Shown: piece by piece, positions 1-5,506 of the stretch
Layout: each line of letters opens with the position of its first letter
Position numbering within the stretch: position 1 is the first letter of the stretch
Made by a program: the position numbers and the translations under genes
Notes under the pieces: model-generated
The model's database searches: none
What the model was told of the DNA's origin: nothing
The model's input: the letters and a program-made list of their open reading frames with translations, nothing else
Assembly (NCBI GenBank): GCA_038210415.1
Contig: JBBQWS010000091.1
Location: 1 to 6,275 of the forward strand
DNA length: 6,275 nt
Origin: JBBQWS01 sp038210415
GTDB taxonomy: Bacteria; Actinomycetota; Actinomycetes; Prado026
Reading direction: 5' to 3'

Positions 1-303
1 TGGGCTTCGAGCACGGTCACAACCGTGGGATACGGCGACGTCTACCCCGTGACCACGCTCGGCCGGGGTGCCGCAGTGCTCCTCATGCTCACCGGGTTCG
101 CACTGGCGGGGACGGTGACGGCCGCACTCGCGTCCTGGTTCGTCAGCATCGTCCGATCGGCTGCCACCGAGGAAGCGCACGCCGTTCAAGTTGTCGACGC
201 GGAACTCGCCGCGCAGGTTGCTGAGCTTGTCTTGGTGGTCGAGAGGCTTCGCGCGGACCTAGCAGCCAATGCTTCGCCCGGCGATGCCGCGGATCTCTCA
301 TAG
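1..303 (+). CDS. Potassium-channel-family protein, C-terminal part (5' end outside window)
   Basis: The open frame enters from the left edge and gives 100 residues before a TAG stop. Residues 8-13 read TVGYGD, the K+ selectivity filter of the two-transmembrane ion-channel (Ion_trans_2) family, and YP follows as in most bacterial homologues. Residues about 23-48 are a hydrophobic helix that would be the last (pore-lining) membrane segment. The rest, about residues 55-92, is rich in A, L, V and E with a heptad-like spacing, so a short cytoplasmic coiled coil is likely. No TrkA-N/RCK nucleotide-binding domain follows, so this is a short channel of the voltage-gated-like or KcsA-like type. The number of upstream membrane helices cannot be seen. 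The family forms tetramers in the plasma membrane and conducts K+ passively. The GTG inside the filter codes for its valine and is not a start. Confidence 0.88.
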   Translation, partial: WASSTVTTVGYGDVYPVTTLGRGAAVLLMLTGFALAGTVTAALASWFVSIVRSAATEEAHAVQVVDAELAAQVAELVLVVERLRADLAANASPGDAADLS

Positions 304-419
304 CGGAACGTGCACCGCGCGTTTCGACCGTTCAGCCGATGCGAGCGCGCATGGCGCGCCGATAGGCTCCGATGGTCCCGGAGGGGGACGCATTACGACG
401 AACCTGATGGTGGACACCC

Positions 420-827
420 ATGAGACGACTCCGGGCCCTATTCGCGGCCCTCCTGCTCGTTCCGGTACTCGCGTCACCAGCGAGCGCCTCCGTCCCGGCT
501 ACGTGCCACTTCAACGCCGGCTCGTTCACCGCGGCGCCCAGCACCACGGGCAACGCCTCCGCGCACCAGCCGGGCATCACCTGTTCCAACGCCTACGTGT
601 TCCGCGTCCACGTCACCCTTGAGGAGTGGGTCGCCGGGCGCTGGACCCTCGACATCGGCGGGACGCACATCGTCAACTACACCGGCAAGGCGTTCGCCGC
701 GTCCACGATGATCCTCCCGTGCCACCACGGCTACACCGTGCGCGTGCATTACAGCTACCAGCTCTCCGGCGGCTCACTGCCCGGGGGGAGCATCTCTCGA
801 GACACGCTGAGCGGTCGCTGCGGCTGA
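420..827 (+). CDS. Small secreted protein with four cysteines, unknown function
   Basis: This encodes 135 residues. The first 24 form a textbook Sec signal peptide: RRLR, then a hydrophobic AALLLVPVLA core, then a likely signal peptidase I cut after ASPASA. The mature part is about 111 residues. It carries four cysteines (CHF near the new N-terminus, TCS, PCHHG, and RCG at the very end), which could form two disulfides outside the cell. It is rich in T, S, G and aromatic residues with alternating hydrophobics (RVHVTLEEW, YTVRVHYSYQL), which suggests a small beta-sandwich. I recognise no family or catalytic motif. ATG 420 is the only reasonable start because an in-frame TGA lies at 405-407; a weak GGTGG stands about 6 bases upstream of it. 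The gene is monocistronic and ends just before a strong hairpin. Confidence 0.75.
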   Translation: MRRLRALFAALLLVPVLASPASASVPATCHFNAGSFTAAPSTTGNASAHQPGITCSNAYVFRVHVTLEEWVAGRWTLDIGGTHIVNYTGKAFAASTMILPCHHGYTVRVHYSYQLSGGSLPGGSISRDTLSGRCG

Positions 828-831
828 CACA

Positions 832-869
832 AGAAGGCCCCCCACCCTTGACGGGTGAGGGGGCCTTCT
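832..869. terminator. Bidirectional hairpin terminator between convergent genes
   Basis: An inverted repeat with arms 832-847 and 853-869 pairs AGAAGGCCCCC with GGGGGCCTTCT, continues as ACCC/GGGT past a one-base bulge, and closes on a 5-base loop. It begins 5 bases after the stop of the secreted-protein gene and ends 18 bases before the stop of the convergent 75-residue gene. The U-tract is short on both sides (TTCTC on plus, TTCTTGTG on minus), as is common for actinobacterial terminators. Position and stem strength make a shared terminator the natural reading. Confidence 0.85.
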
Positions 870-887
870 CTACGCGCTCAGCGCCCC

Positions 888-1115
888 TTAGGCAGCACTT
901 GCCTCGCTCAGCAGGTCGAGCGCCCGAGCGTCCGTGCCGATCAGCGCGAGCATCGCCGCGTCGTCCGAGCCGATCAGTGCGGCGATGCCCTGCACCGCTG
1001 CCTCGTCATCGAGGTGCGCCGGGACGGTGAGGTCGTTCCGCTCAGCGTCGTAGGTCGCGCTCGGGCCGTCGGCGCGCAGCAGGGTAGGACGGGTGGGGTT
1101 CGTGGTGGTGGTCAT
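888..1115 (-). CDS. Small acidic hypothetical protein (75 aa)
   Basis: I chose ATG at 1115 because AAGGAAGG (complement of 1122-1129) lies 6 bases upstream. A longer frame to 1181 would run through the tandem repeats and has no such site. The protein is soluble and acidic, with no signal peptide or membrane segment. The N-terminus is a low-complexity MTTTTNPTRP; the middle (LLRADGPSATYDAERNDLTVPAHL) may form a small beta unit; the C-terminal half (DDEAAVQGIAALIGSDDAAMLALIG onward) looks alpha-helical. I recognise no family. The protein is convergent with the secreted-protein gene and shares the 832-869 terminator. Its upstream region carries a tandem TGACAGCAACG repeat and a tRNA-like remnant, so it may be a leftover gene of an integrated element; that is inference from position only. 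The strong ribosome binding site makes a real gene likely. Confidence 0.68.
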   Translation of the reverse strand: MTTTTNPTRPTLLRADGPSATYDAERNDLTVPAHLDDEAAVQGIAALIGSDDAAMLALIGTDARALDLLSEASAA

Positions 1116-1121
1116 GGTGAG

Positions 1122-1129
1122 CCTTCCTT
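1122..1129 (-). promoter_or_regulatory. Ribosome binding site that decides the start of the 75-aa gene
   Basis: Read on the minus strand this is AAGGAAGG, 6 bases before ATG 1115. It is the best Shine-Dalgarno match in the window and argues for ATG 1115 rather than the upstream in-frame start at 1181. Confidence 0.75.
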
Positions 1130-1145
1130 GATCGAGTTGTCTGAT

Positions 1146-1168
1146 TGACAGCAACGCTGACAGCAACG
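1146..1168. repeat. Tandem direct repeat, TGACAGCAACG twice with 12-bp period
   Basis: Two identical 11-mers lie at 1146-1156 and 1158-1168, separated by one base (reverse strand CGTTGCTGTCA). They sit about 30-50 bases upstream of the start of the 75-residue gene. Paired direct repeats of this size fit either a protein-binding site controlling that gene or arm-type integrase sites beside an attachment site. The nearby tRNA-like remnant favours the second reading, but no protein is shown to bind here. Confidence 0.6.
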
Positions 1169-1282
1169 TGCTCGAATTCACGGGGGTCCGCGATCGTCCA
1201 CCGAAGTCGCGACACGGCCGGTGACCTGCGCAAAAGGATCACAGTGGACTTCCGGGGATGCCAGGGGAGGATTCGGGCGGTT

Positions 1283-1309
1283 ACTGGTTCGAGTCCAGTC
1301 GCGGGAGCC
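1283..1309 (+). other. tRNA 3'-end remnant (T-arm plus acceptor strand), possible att scar
   Basis: Positions 1283-1299 form a perfect T-arm: ACTGG, loop TTCGAGT, CCAGT. Seven bases follow that could be a 3' acceptor strand (CGCGGGA, 1300-1306), then G and CCT where a tRNA would have its discriminator and CCA. No matching 5' acceptor strand (TCCCGCG), D-arm or anticodon arm is found in the 100 bases upstream, so this is not a working tRNA. Such 3' fragments are typical of the far end (attR) or scar of an element that integrated into a tRNA gene. It does not match the 3' end of the CAT tRNA in this window beyond the universal GGTTCGAG core. Confidence 0.5.
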
Positions 1310-1328
1310 TCGGCCCCCACCGACCCCC

Positions 1329-1394
1329 GTGTTGATCTTGAGCATTGCGTGGGCCGCATCGGCGTGTCGGCCACGCAATGCTCAAGATCAACAC
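1329..1394. terminator. Perfect 24-bp inverted repeat downstream of the CWB2 gene (probable terminator or mobile palindrome)
   Basis: The arms at 1329-1352 and 1371-1394 are exact reverse complements over 24 bp. If one G (1353) is bulged, three more pairs form, leaving a loop of about 11 bases. The right arm ends 7 bases beyond the stop of the CWB2 gene as read on the minus strand, so it sits where a terminator should. It has no U-tract on either side. The stem contains TTGATCTTGAGCATTGCG and is less GC-rich than its surroundings. It could therefore be a repeated palindromic element that has been adopted as a terminator. Confidence 0.75.
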
Positions 1395-1401
1395 GCTGTG
1401 G

Positions 1402-3261
1402 TCAGCCGGCTGCGGCCAGGGCCTTCGTGTGCTCGATCCGCTGGGACTTCGTTTGAGCGGGGCTGAGGCCGGCCGGGAAGTAGTCGAAGACGAGCGAGAT
1501 CAGATGCCCGATTGCATTCGCCTGGACGTCGGGGATCACACCGATTCCGCCGAAGGTGGTGACGAAGCCGATGGACCCGCCGTGCTGCGCGAGGTAGGTG
1601 GCCGTCGGCGCAGGCATGCCGCCCTTCGTCGTCAGCACCAGCGGCGCGCCGATGCTGCCGAGCAGTGCGCCACCGGACAAGGCGTCGGCGAAGCTCGTGC
1701 CGACAGCAACACCGACATCGGTCGCTCCTGGGAACTCGCCCCGGGCCAACTTCACCGCGGTGTCGTACCGATTCGTTCCCACGTACACGATGTCCGCGGA
1801 CGGGTACGCCACCGCTGCGGCCCCGCCCACGGCGACGACGGTCTGGTGAGCCCGGTTGGCCGTCAGATAGGCAGCCGCAGCTGGGTCGAGGGCACCGCCC
1901 TTCGTCAGCAGCACGGCACCGTTGTATGACCCGGCCGCCGCTCCCGCAGACAGCGCATCGGGGAAGTCGGCCCCGGTCGCGAGGTAGACGTCGTCGACCG
2001 GGCCGATCCCGTTGGGGTCGGTGAGCACGGACAGCGCCGTCTCGTAGCGGTTCGCGCCGGACAGCCGCACCACCGGGTACCCGAGGGCGGTGACGGCGTC
2101 GGCGACCGCCGGAGTCAGCGCGCCGACACCGCCCAGCAGGTACACGGTGCGGCCGGACCCTGCGCCGAGGACCCGCTGGATCTCGGTCGCCACCCGGGGG
2201 TCGAGCGAGTCGGGGTTGGTGAGCAGCATCGGACCGTTCTTGGCCACGGCGAGCGGCCCACCGGCCAAGGCGTCGGCGAAGCTGTCCGAGCGGCTCAGCA
2301 CCACCGAGCCGGCGGCTCCGGCGGCGAACGTGTGCGAGACCGCGATTCCGGTTGCGAGTCGATCGTTGCCGCCGAGCCGTACGACGGTGTCGCGGTTGAC
2401 CGGCTGCCAGTTGGCCGCGCCGAGCTGGTTCGCAAGCGGTGACACGGGCTTCGCCGCCCCGGTCGACAAGGTTCGGACGACCGTCTGGGCGTTGTACCCG
2501 GCGAAGTTCAGGTAGGACAGGGACTTCCCGTCGGGTGACCAGGCAGGGTTGTCGGCGTCCTGGGTCGTCGTGAGCTGGGTCTCGGTCGACGTCAACAGGT
2601 TGTACGTGAACAGCTGTCGCCGGGACCCGATGAGGCGGACGTAGGCGAGCGAGAGTGTGTCCGGCGACAGGGCGACGCTCCAGCCGTCCGCCGGCACGGT
2701 CTGGTCGCTGAGCCCGGGACGATGCACGGTCATCGACTGGTAGCCGTTCACCACATAGGACCCGTTGCCGTCGGTGTCGAACGAGTTGGTCGAGGGGTCC
2801 AGCAGGGTCGGCTGCGCCATAGGTTCCGCGGGCATGACCATGATCCCCAGCGGATACCGGGTGAACGCGATCTCGCCGTCGCTCAGCCAGCGAGGGTTGA
2901 AGTCGTCGTTGCTGTGGGTCAGCCGAACCGGGTGCGTGCCGTCCGCGTCCAGCTGCCAGATCTCGTTCGGGTGGGCGGTTCCGTTGAAATTGAATGTGGT
3001 GTGGACGAAGATCATCTTGCTGCCGTCACGCGAGTAGGCAACCTCGCTGTCCACCCGCTGGGCCAACGCGATGTTGCGCAGCGTCGTGCCGTTCCAGCGG
3101 GACAGGCTGGTGGGGTCGATGCGGTGGTCCGCCCACGAGAGGTAGCCGTTGACGCCGGTGACCTGGGCTGACGCCGGGGTCACCGCCGCCGATAGGAACG
3201 ACGCGCTCAGGACGGCCACGAGGGTGCCGACGACGACCGATCGACTGGTTCGGTGACGCAC
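1402..3261 (-). CDS. Secreted beta-propeller-like protein with three cell-wall-binding (CWB2) repeats
   Basis: This encodes 619 residues. Residues 1-32 form a signal peptide with a likely cut after TPASA. Residues about 35-290 carry TolB/PD40-like propeller blades, seen as YSRDGSKMIFV (76-86), LSPDTLSLAYV (198-208) and WSPDGKSLSYL (241-251). Three CWB2 repeats follow at about 293-395, 397-490 and 491-585. Each has a GxxRYxTA-type start, a D/SFADALSGG motif (323-335, 430-440, 521-531), and a later V-GG core. A 34-residue tail ends the protein. CWB2 modules are known in clostridial S-layer proteins to hold the protein non-covalently on wall polymer; in actinobacteria the partner is less clear. 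The propeller may bind a ligand or another protein. I chose GTG 3261 because GGGGAA lies just upstream and the signal peptide then has a normal N-region. A TTG at 3315 would add 18 residues without a ribosome binding site. Confidence 0.9.
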   Translation of the reverse strand: MRHRTSRSVVVGTLVAVLSASFLSAAVTPASAQVTGVNGYLSWADHRIDPTSLSRWNGTTLRNIALAQRVDSEVAYSRDGSKMIFVHTTFNFNGTAHPNEIWQLDADGTHPVRLTHSNDDFNPRWLSDGEIAFTRYPLGIMVMPAEPMAQPTLLDPSTNSFDTDGNGSYVVNGYQSMTVHRPGLSDQTVPADGWSVALSPDTLSLAYVRLIGSRRQLFTYNLLTSTETQLTTTQDADNPAWSPDGKSLSYLNFAGYNAQTVVRTLSTGAAKPVSPLANQLGAANWQPVNRDTVVRLGGNDRLATGIAVSHTFAAGAAGSVVLSRSDSFADALAGGPLAVAKNGPMLLTNPDSLDPRVATEIQRVLGAGSGRTVYLLGGVGALTPAVADAVTALGYPVVRLSGANRYETALSVLTDPNGIGPVDDVYLATGADFPDALSAGAAAGSYNGAVLLTKGGALDPAAAAYLTANRAHQTVVAVGGAAAVAYPSADIVYVGTNRYDTAVKLARGEFPGATDVGVAVGTSFADALSGGALLGSIGAPLVLTTKGGMPAPTATYLAQHGGSIGFVTTFGGIGVIPDVQANAIGHLISLVFDYFPAGLSPAQTKSQRIEHTKALAAAG

Positions 3262-3264
3262 TGA

Positions 3265-3270
3265 TTCCCC
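3265..3270 (-). promoter_or_regulatory. Ribosome binding site supporting the GTG start of the CWB2 gene
   Basis: On the minus strand this reads GGGGAA, 3 bases before GTG 3261 (the GGGG core ends 5 bases before it). Spacing is a little short, but neither of the upstream in-frame TTG (3315) and GTG (3300) codons has a purine-rich site at all. Confidence 0.5.
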
Positions 3271-3322
3271 GTTTCGCCGGATTCCGCAGTCACCCGGCAC
3301 AGAGCGGGCGGGCAAGAAGGAT

Positions 3323-3351
3323 ACGTGACGGTTAGGGTACCACCGTCACGT
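3323..3351 (-). terminator. Hairpin terminator overlapping the stop codon of the spermidine-synthase-like gene
   Basis: Perfect 10-bp arms (3342-3351 ACCGTCACGT and 3323-3332 ACGTGACGGT on the plus strand) enclose a 9-base loop that holds the TAA stop at 3332-3334. Read on the minus strand the hairpin is followed by ATCCTTCTTG, a modest U-rich run. The last codons of the gene (VTVVP) are part of the stem. It separates this gene from the CWB2 gene, whose start is about 60 bases further on. Confidence 0.75.
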
Positions 3352-5362
3352 TGACCCGAGCGGCCTTTGGGAGCAACGCGAACGAGCCGGCGTAGAGGAA
3401 GGCCGCGACTAGCAGCAGTGCTTGGTACCCGATGAGCAGCGTGAGGTACTCCAGCGTCCCGCCTAGCATCGCCCCGAGCAGGTTCGCCCCGAACGCCGAC
3501 GTGGCATCCTCGGTGTCCGAGAACCGCTTCGCGAACACCAGGTTTGCCAGGAAGATCGGGCTGAACGCGACAAGCACCGCAGCGAGAAGTCGCGGCCACA
3601 TCGGCAGGGAGAGAAGCAGGCTAGGCGGCAACAATGCGGCTAGGGCCAGCGAGCCGGCGAGCAGTGCGTAGACCACGGGCAGCGGGGGAGTACGCCATCG
3701 TCTGGTCGCCTCCACAGCGGCGAGCACGATGAGCAGCACGCCCCCGAAGACGAGGGCGTTGACCACCCAGGTGGTGCCGAACAGCAGGGCGAAGCCCGTG
3801 ACGCTGCGGGTTTCGAGCAGCAGGAACGCCGCACCGAGCAGGAACAGGTCGCCGTACGGCCGCATCCGCCGGAGCGGTCCACCGACGACGCGGACCGACA
3901 GCAGGCTGATCATCAGGATGCCCAGCAGGGTCCACAGGTAGAACGCCGGGATGCTGGGTTCCTTGAGGTAGAGGAACGGGTGGTCGTCCGTGGCCGGCGC
4001 GGGTCCGGCAACCTGGATGTTCTGGTCGCCGCACTTCTGATCGGCCGGCGTGACACCAGCGGAGATCACCGCCTGCACGGCGCTGAGCAGGTCGACGCAC
4101 GGCACGTGCCCGAAGGCTTGCTCCAACGTGTTGGCGAGGCGGCCGACGAGCCAGTCCTGTCGGTAGTAGTTGTACATCGCGAACAGCCCGCCCGGCGCGA
4201 GGTGGTCGTGCACCGACTGCATCGCCTCCACCGTGAACAGGTAGCTCTCCAGCCGCAGCTGGCTGGCGCCGGCCACGAGCGTCAGCGAGTCCGGCAGCGC
4301 GAAGATGACGAGATCGAACTTCTTGTCGGTGCGCTCGAGGAACGCCCGTCCGTCGTTGATGTGGACGATGACTCGAGGGTCGTCATACGGTTTGTCCGGG
4401 TGCCGCTCCGCGCCGATCTGCTGCAGGCGGGGGTCGATCTCGACGGCGTCGACGCTCGTCGCCCCGCGGGACAGGGCCAGCGCGACGTCGGTGCCGGTGC
4501 CGGCCCCGACGATGAGCACGTGGCCGGGTTTGCGCCCGCCGATCCGCTCGTACGGGATGGCGTACTGAGGTTCGAGCTTGGCCTTGGTCTCGGCATCCAT
4601 GGCGGCCTGGTGCGGCACCCCGTTGACCGCGACGCCGACGATGTACGAGTTCCCGTAGGGCGTCTCGCGGGTGACGATCTTGTAGTAGGGCGACCAGCTG
4701 ACCCCGGCACCCAAGGCTTCGAAGACGAGCATCGTCACGAGCGCCGTCGTCGGCAGGACGAGGGTCAGCACCCGGGCCGGGAGATTCTTGGCCGGCTGCC
4801 ACAGGAGCACGAAGATCAGGATGCTGACGATCGAGCCCCATACGAACGAAGGTGCCCGCAGGAACGACAGCGCCGTGAACGACACGATGCCGATCAAGCT
4901 ACCGAGCAGGTCGAGCCGGTACGCCTCGAGGCGAGGGAGCTGGCCGAAGCAGCGGGCGACGAGCTCACCCGGCCCGGCCATGATGGCCGCGACACCGACG
5001 AAGATCAGCGGCAGTGCGACCCACGGCGGCGGGCCGGTGGTCTGGTTGGCCGTGAAGAAGATGAGGCTGTCGCCGGTGCGGTCGACCGTCACCGGGAACT
5101 TGAACACGAACGCGACCAGTAGCCCGAGGACGACCGGGAAGTACAGCGGCGGCCGAACCGTCCGGTTGGCGCGCAGGAAGCCGAGCCCCACACCAAGGAA
5201 CGACCCCAGCAGGACGAAGTTGGAGAAGTACCCCAGGTGGACGATGTTCGAGGCGGTCCAGCGGATCAGCGCGAGCTCGAGGAACAGCATCAACGCACTG
5301 GACAGCAACAGCCTGCTCTTGGGTCCCATCCGGGAGAGTCTGCTGTACGCGGCGGCCTGCAC
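3332..5362 (-). CDS. Polytopic membrane protein with a spermidine-synthase-like SAM-binding domain
   Basis: This encodes 676 residues. About six to seven membrane helices lie in residues 15-215, a soluble Rossmann domain at about 278-465, and six or so more helices at 472-665. The soluble domain has the SAM/dcSAM-fold motifs: VLIVGAGTGTD (282-292), acidic VEID (307-310), NDGRAF (336-341) and the LAPGGLF strand (388-394). Family landmarks flank it: SPYYKI (224-229) and DDHPFLYLK (459-467). In true aminopropyltransferases the loop after motif III reads DSTDP; here it is ALPDS (355-359), so the usual proton-accepting Asp aligns with Ala. It may be a methyltransferase or aminopropyltransferase-like enzyme acting at the membrane, and its substrate is unknown. 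GTG 5362 directly follows a TAG and has a weak GGTGG upstream; ATG 5329 (residue 12) is an alternative. The start lies 55 bases from the divergent tRNA. Confidence 0.88.
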   Translation of the reverse strand: MQAAAYSRLSRMGPKSRLLLSSALMLFLELALIRWTASNIVHLGYFSNFVLLGSFLGVGLGFLRANRTVRPPLYFPVVLGLLVAFVFKFPVTVDRTGDSLIFFTANQTTGPPPWVALPLIFVGVAAIMAGPGELVARCFGQLPRLEAYRLDLLGSLIGIVSFTALSFLRAPSFVWGSIVSILIFVLLWQPAKNLPARVLTLVLPTTALVTMLVFEALGAGVSWSPYYKIVTRETPYGNSYIVGVAVNGVPHQAAMDAETKAKLEPQYAIPYERIGGRKPGHVLIVGAGTGTDVALALSRGATSVDAVEIDPRLQQIGAERHPDKPYDDPRVIVHINDGRAFLERTDKKFDLVIFALPDSLTLVAGASQLRLESYLFTVEAMQSVHDHLAPGGLFAMYNYYRQDWLVGRLANTLEQAFGHVPCVDLLSAVQAVISAGVTPADQKCGDQNIQVAGPAPATDDHPFLYLKEPSIPAFYLWTLLGILMISLLSVRVVGGPLRRMRPYGDLFLLGAAFLLLETRSVTGFALLFGTTWVVNALVFGGVLLIVLAAVEATRRWRTPPLPVVYALLAGSLALAALLPPSLLLSLPMWPRLLAAVLVAFSPIFLANLVFAKRFSDTEDATSAFGANLLGAMLGGTLEYLTLLIGYQALLLVAAFLYAGSFALLPKAARVNVTVVP

Positions 5363-5383
5363 CTACCACCGACGTGAGCGATC

Positions 5384-5411
5384 TTGTCTGCGAGGATGGG
5401 TCGGCCCTATG
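5384..5411 (+). promoter_or_regulatory. Possible promoter for the CAT tRNA gene
   Basis: TTGTCT at 5384-5389 resembles a -35 box, and CCTATG at 5406-5411 could be a degenerate -10 box with 16 bases between them. The -10 element is poor and would leave almost no 5' leader, since the tRNA starts at 5418. This is a weak match, based on position more than sequence. Confidence 0.25.
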
Positions 5412-5417
5412 GGCTGC

Positions 5418-5494
5418 GGGGCGGTAGCTCAGCTGGTTAGAGCAGGGGACTCATAATCCCTGGGTCGTGGGTTCGAGCCCCACCCGCCCCACCA
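5418..5494 (+). tRNA. tRNA with anticodon CAT (elongator Met, or Ile2 read by lysidine)
   Basis: This is a complete 77-base cloverleaf with encoded CCA. The acceptor stem pairs GGGGCGG (5418-5424) with CCGCCCC (5484-5490), followed by A and CCA (5491-5494). The D-arm is GCTC/GAGC (5427-5430, 5440-5443). The anticodon stem GGGGA/TCCCT has one G-T pair and holds the loop CTCATAA (5450-5456), with CAT at 5452-5454. The T-arm is GTGGG, TTCGAGC, CCCAC. The paired acceptor end rules out initiator tRNA, which has a mismatch at 1-72. CAT tRNAs with this loop can be elongator Met or the minor Ile tRNA modified by TilS for AUA; the sequence alone does not settle which. Its 3' end abuts an integrase gene, so it probably served as an integration target and was rebuilt by the element. 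Confidence 0.95.
5467..5494 (+). other. Candidate attachment site (attL) at the tRNA 3' end
   Basis: The T-arm and acceptor 3' half of the CAT tRNA are the usual core for tyrosine-integrase integration, and an integrase gene lies 12 bases beyond, pointing toward it. The matching second copy (attR) would be to the right of the window. No second copy occurs inside it, so the exact core limits cannot be given. Confidence 0.45.
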
Positions 5495-5506
5495 GATCGC
5501 CGCAGG

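Noticed and set aside
269..622. A 117-residue plus-strand frame overlapping the channel and secreted-protein genes
   Set aside because: It overlaps both better-supported frames, is Arg/Pro/His-rich and has no start signal.
1116..1181. A 22-residue N-terminal extension of the 75-residue protein
   Set aside because: It would be coded by the tandem repeat and has no ribosome binding site, whereas the ATG at 1115 has an excellent one.
1283..1309. A complete tRNA or a second copy of the CAT tRNA 3' end
   Set aside because: There is no 5' acceptor, D-arm or anticodon arm, and the sequence matches the CAT tRNA only in the universal T-loop, so it is not the partner att site of the integrase at 5507-6275.
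1042..1378. Minus-strand frames containing ATGLEPV and DWTRTSN
   Set aside because: These peptides come from reading the antisense of a tRNA T-arm, a well-known source of false protein calls. I treat them as evidence for the tRNA remnant rather than as genes.
1345..1929. A 194-residue plus-strand frame starting in the palindrome
   Set aside because: It overlaps the third CWB2 repeat on the opposite strand and has shadow-like composition. The CWB2 frame is unambiguous.
3980..5122. A 380-residue open frame on the plus strand
   Set aside because: It lies wholly antisense to the membrane-protein gene, is dominated by Arg/Asp/Val/Gly/His, and has no domain motif. It is the shadow expected in GC-rich DNA; the minus-strand frame has clear helices and SAM motifs.
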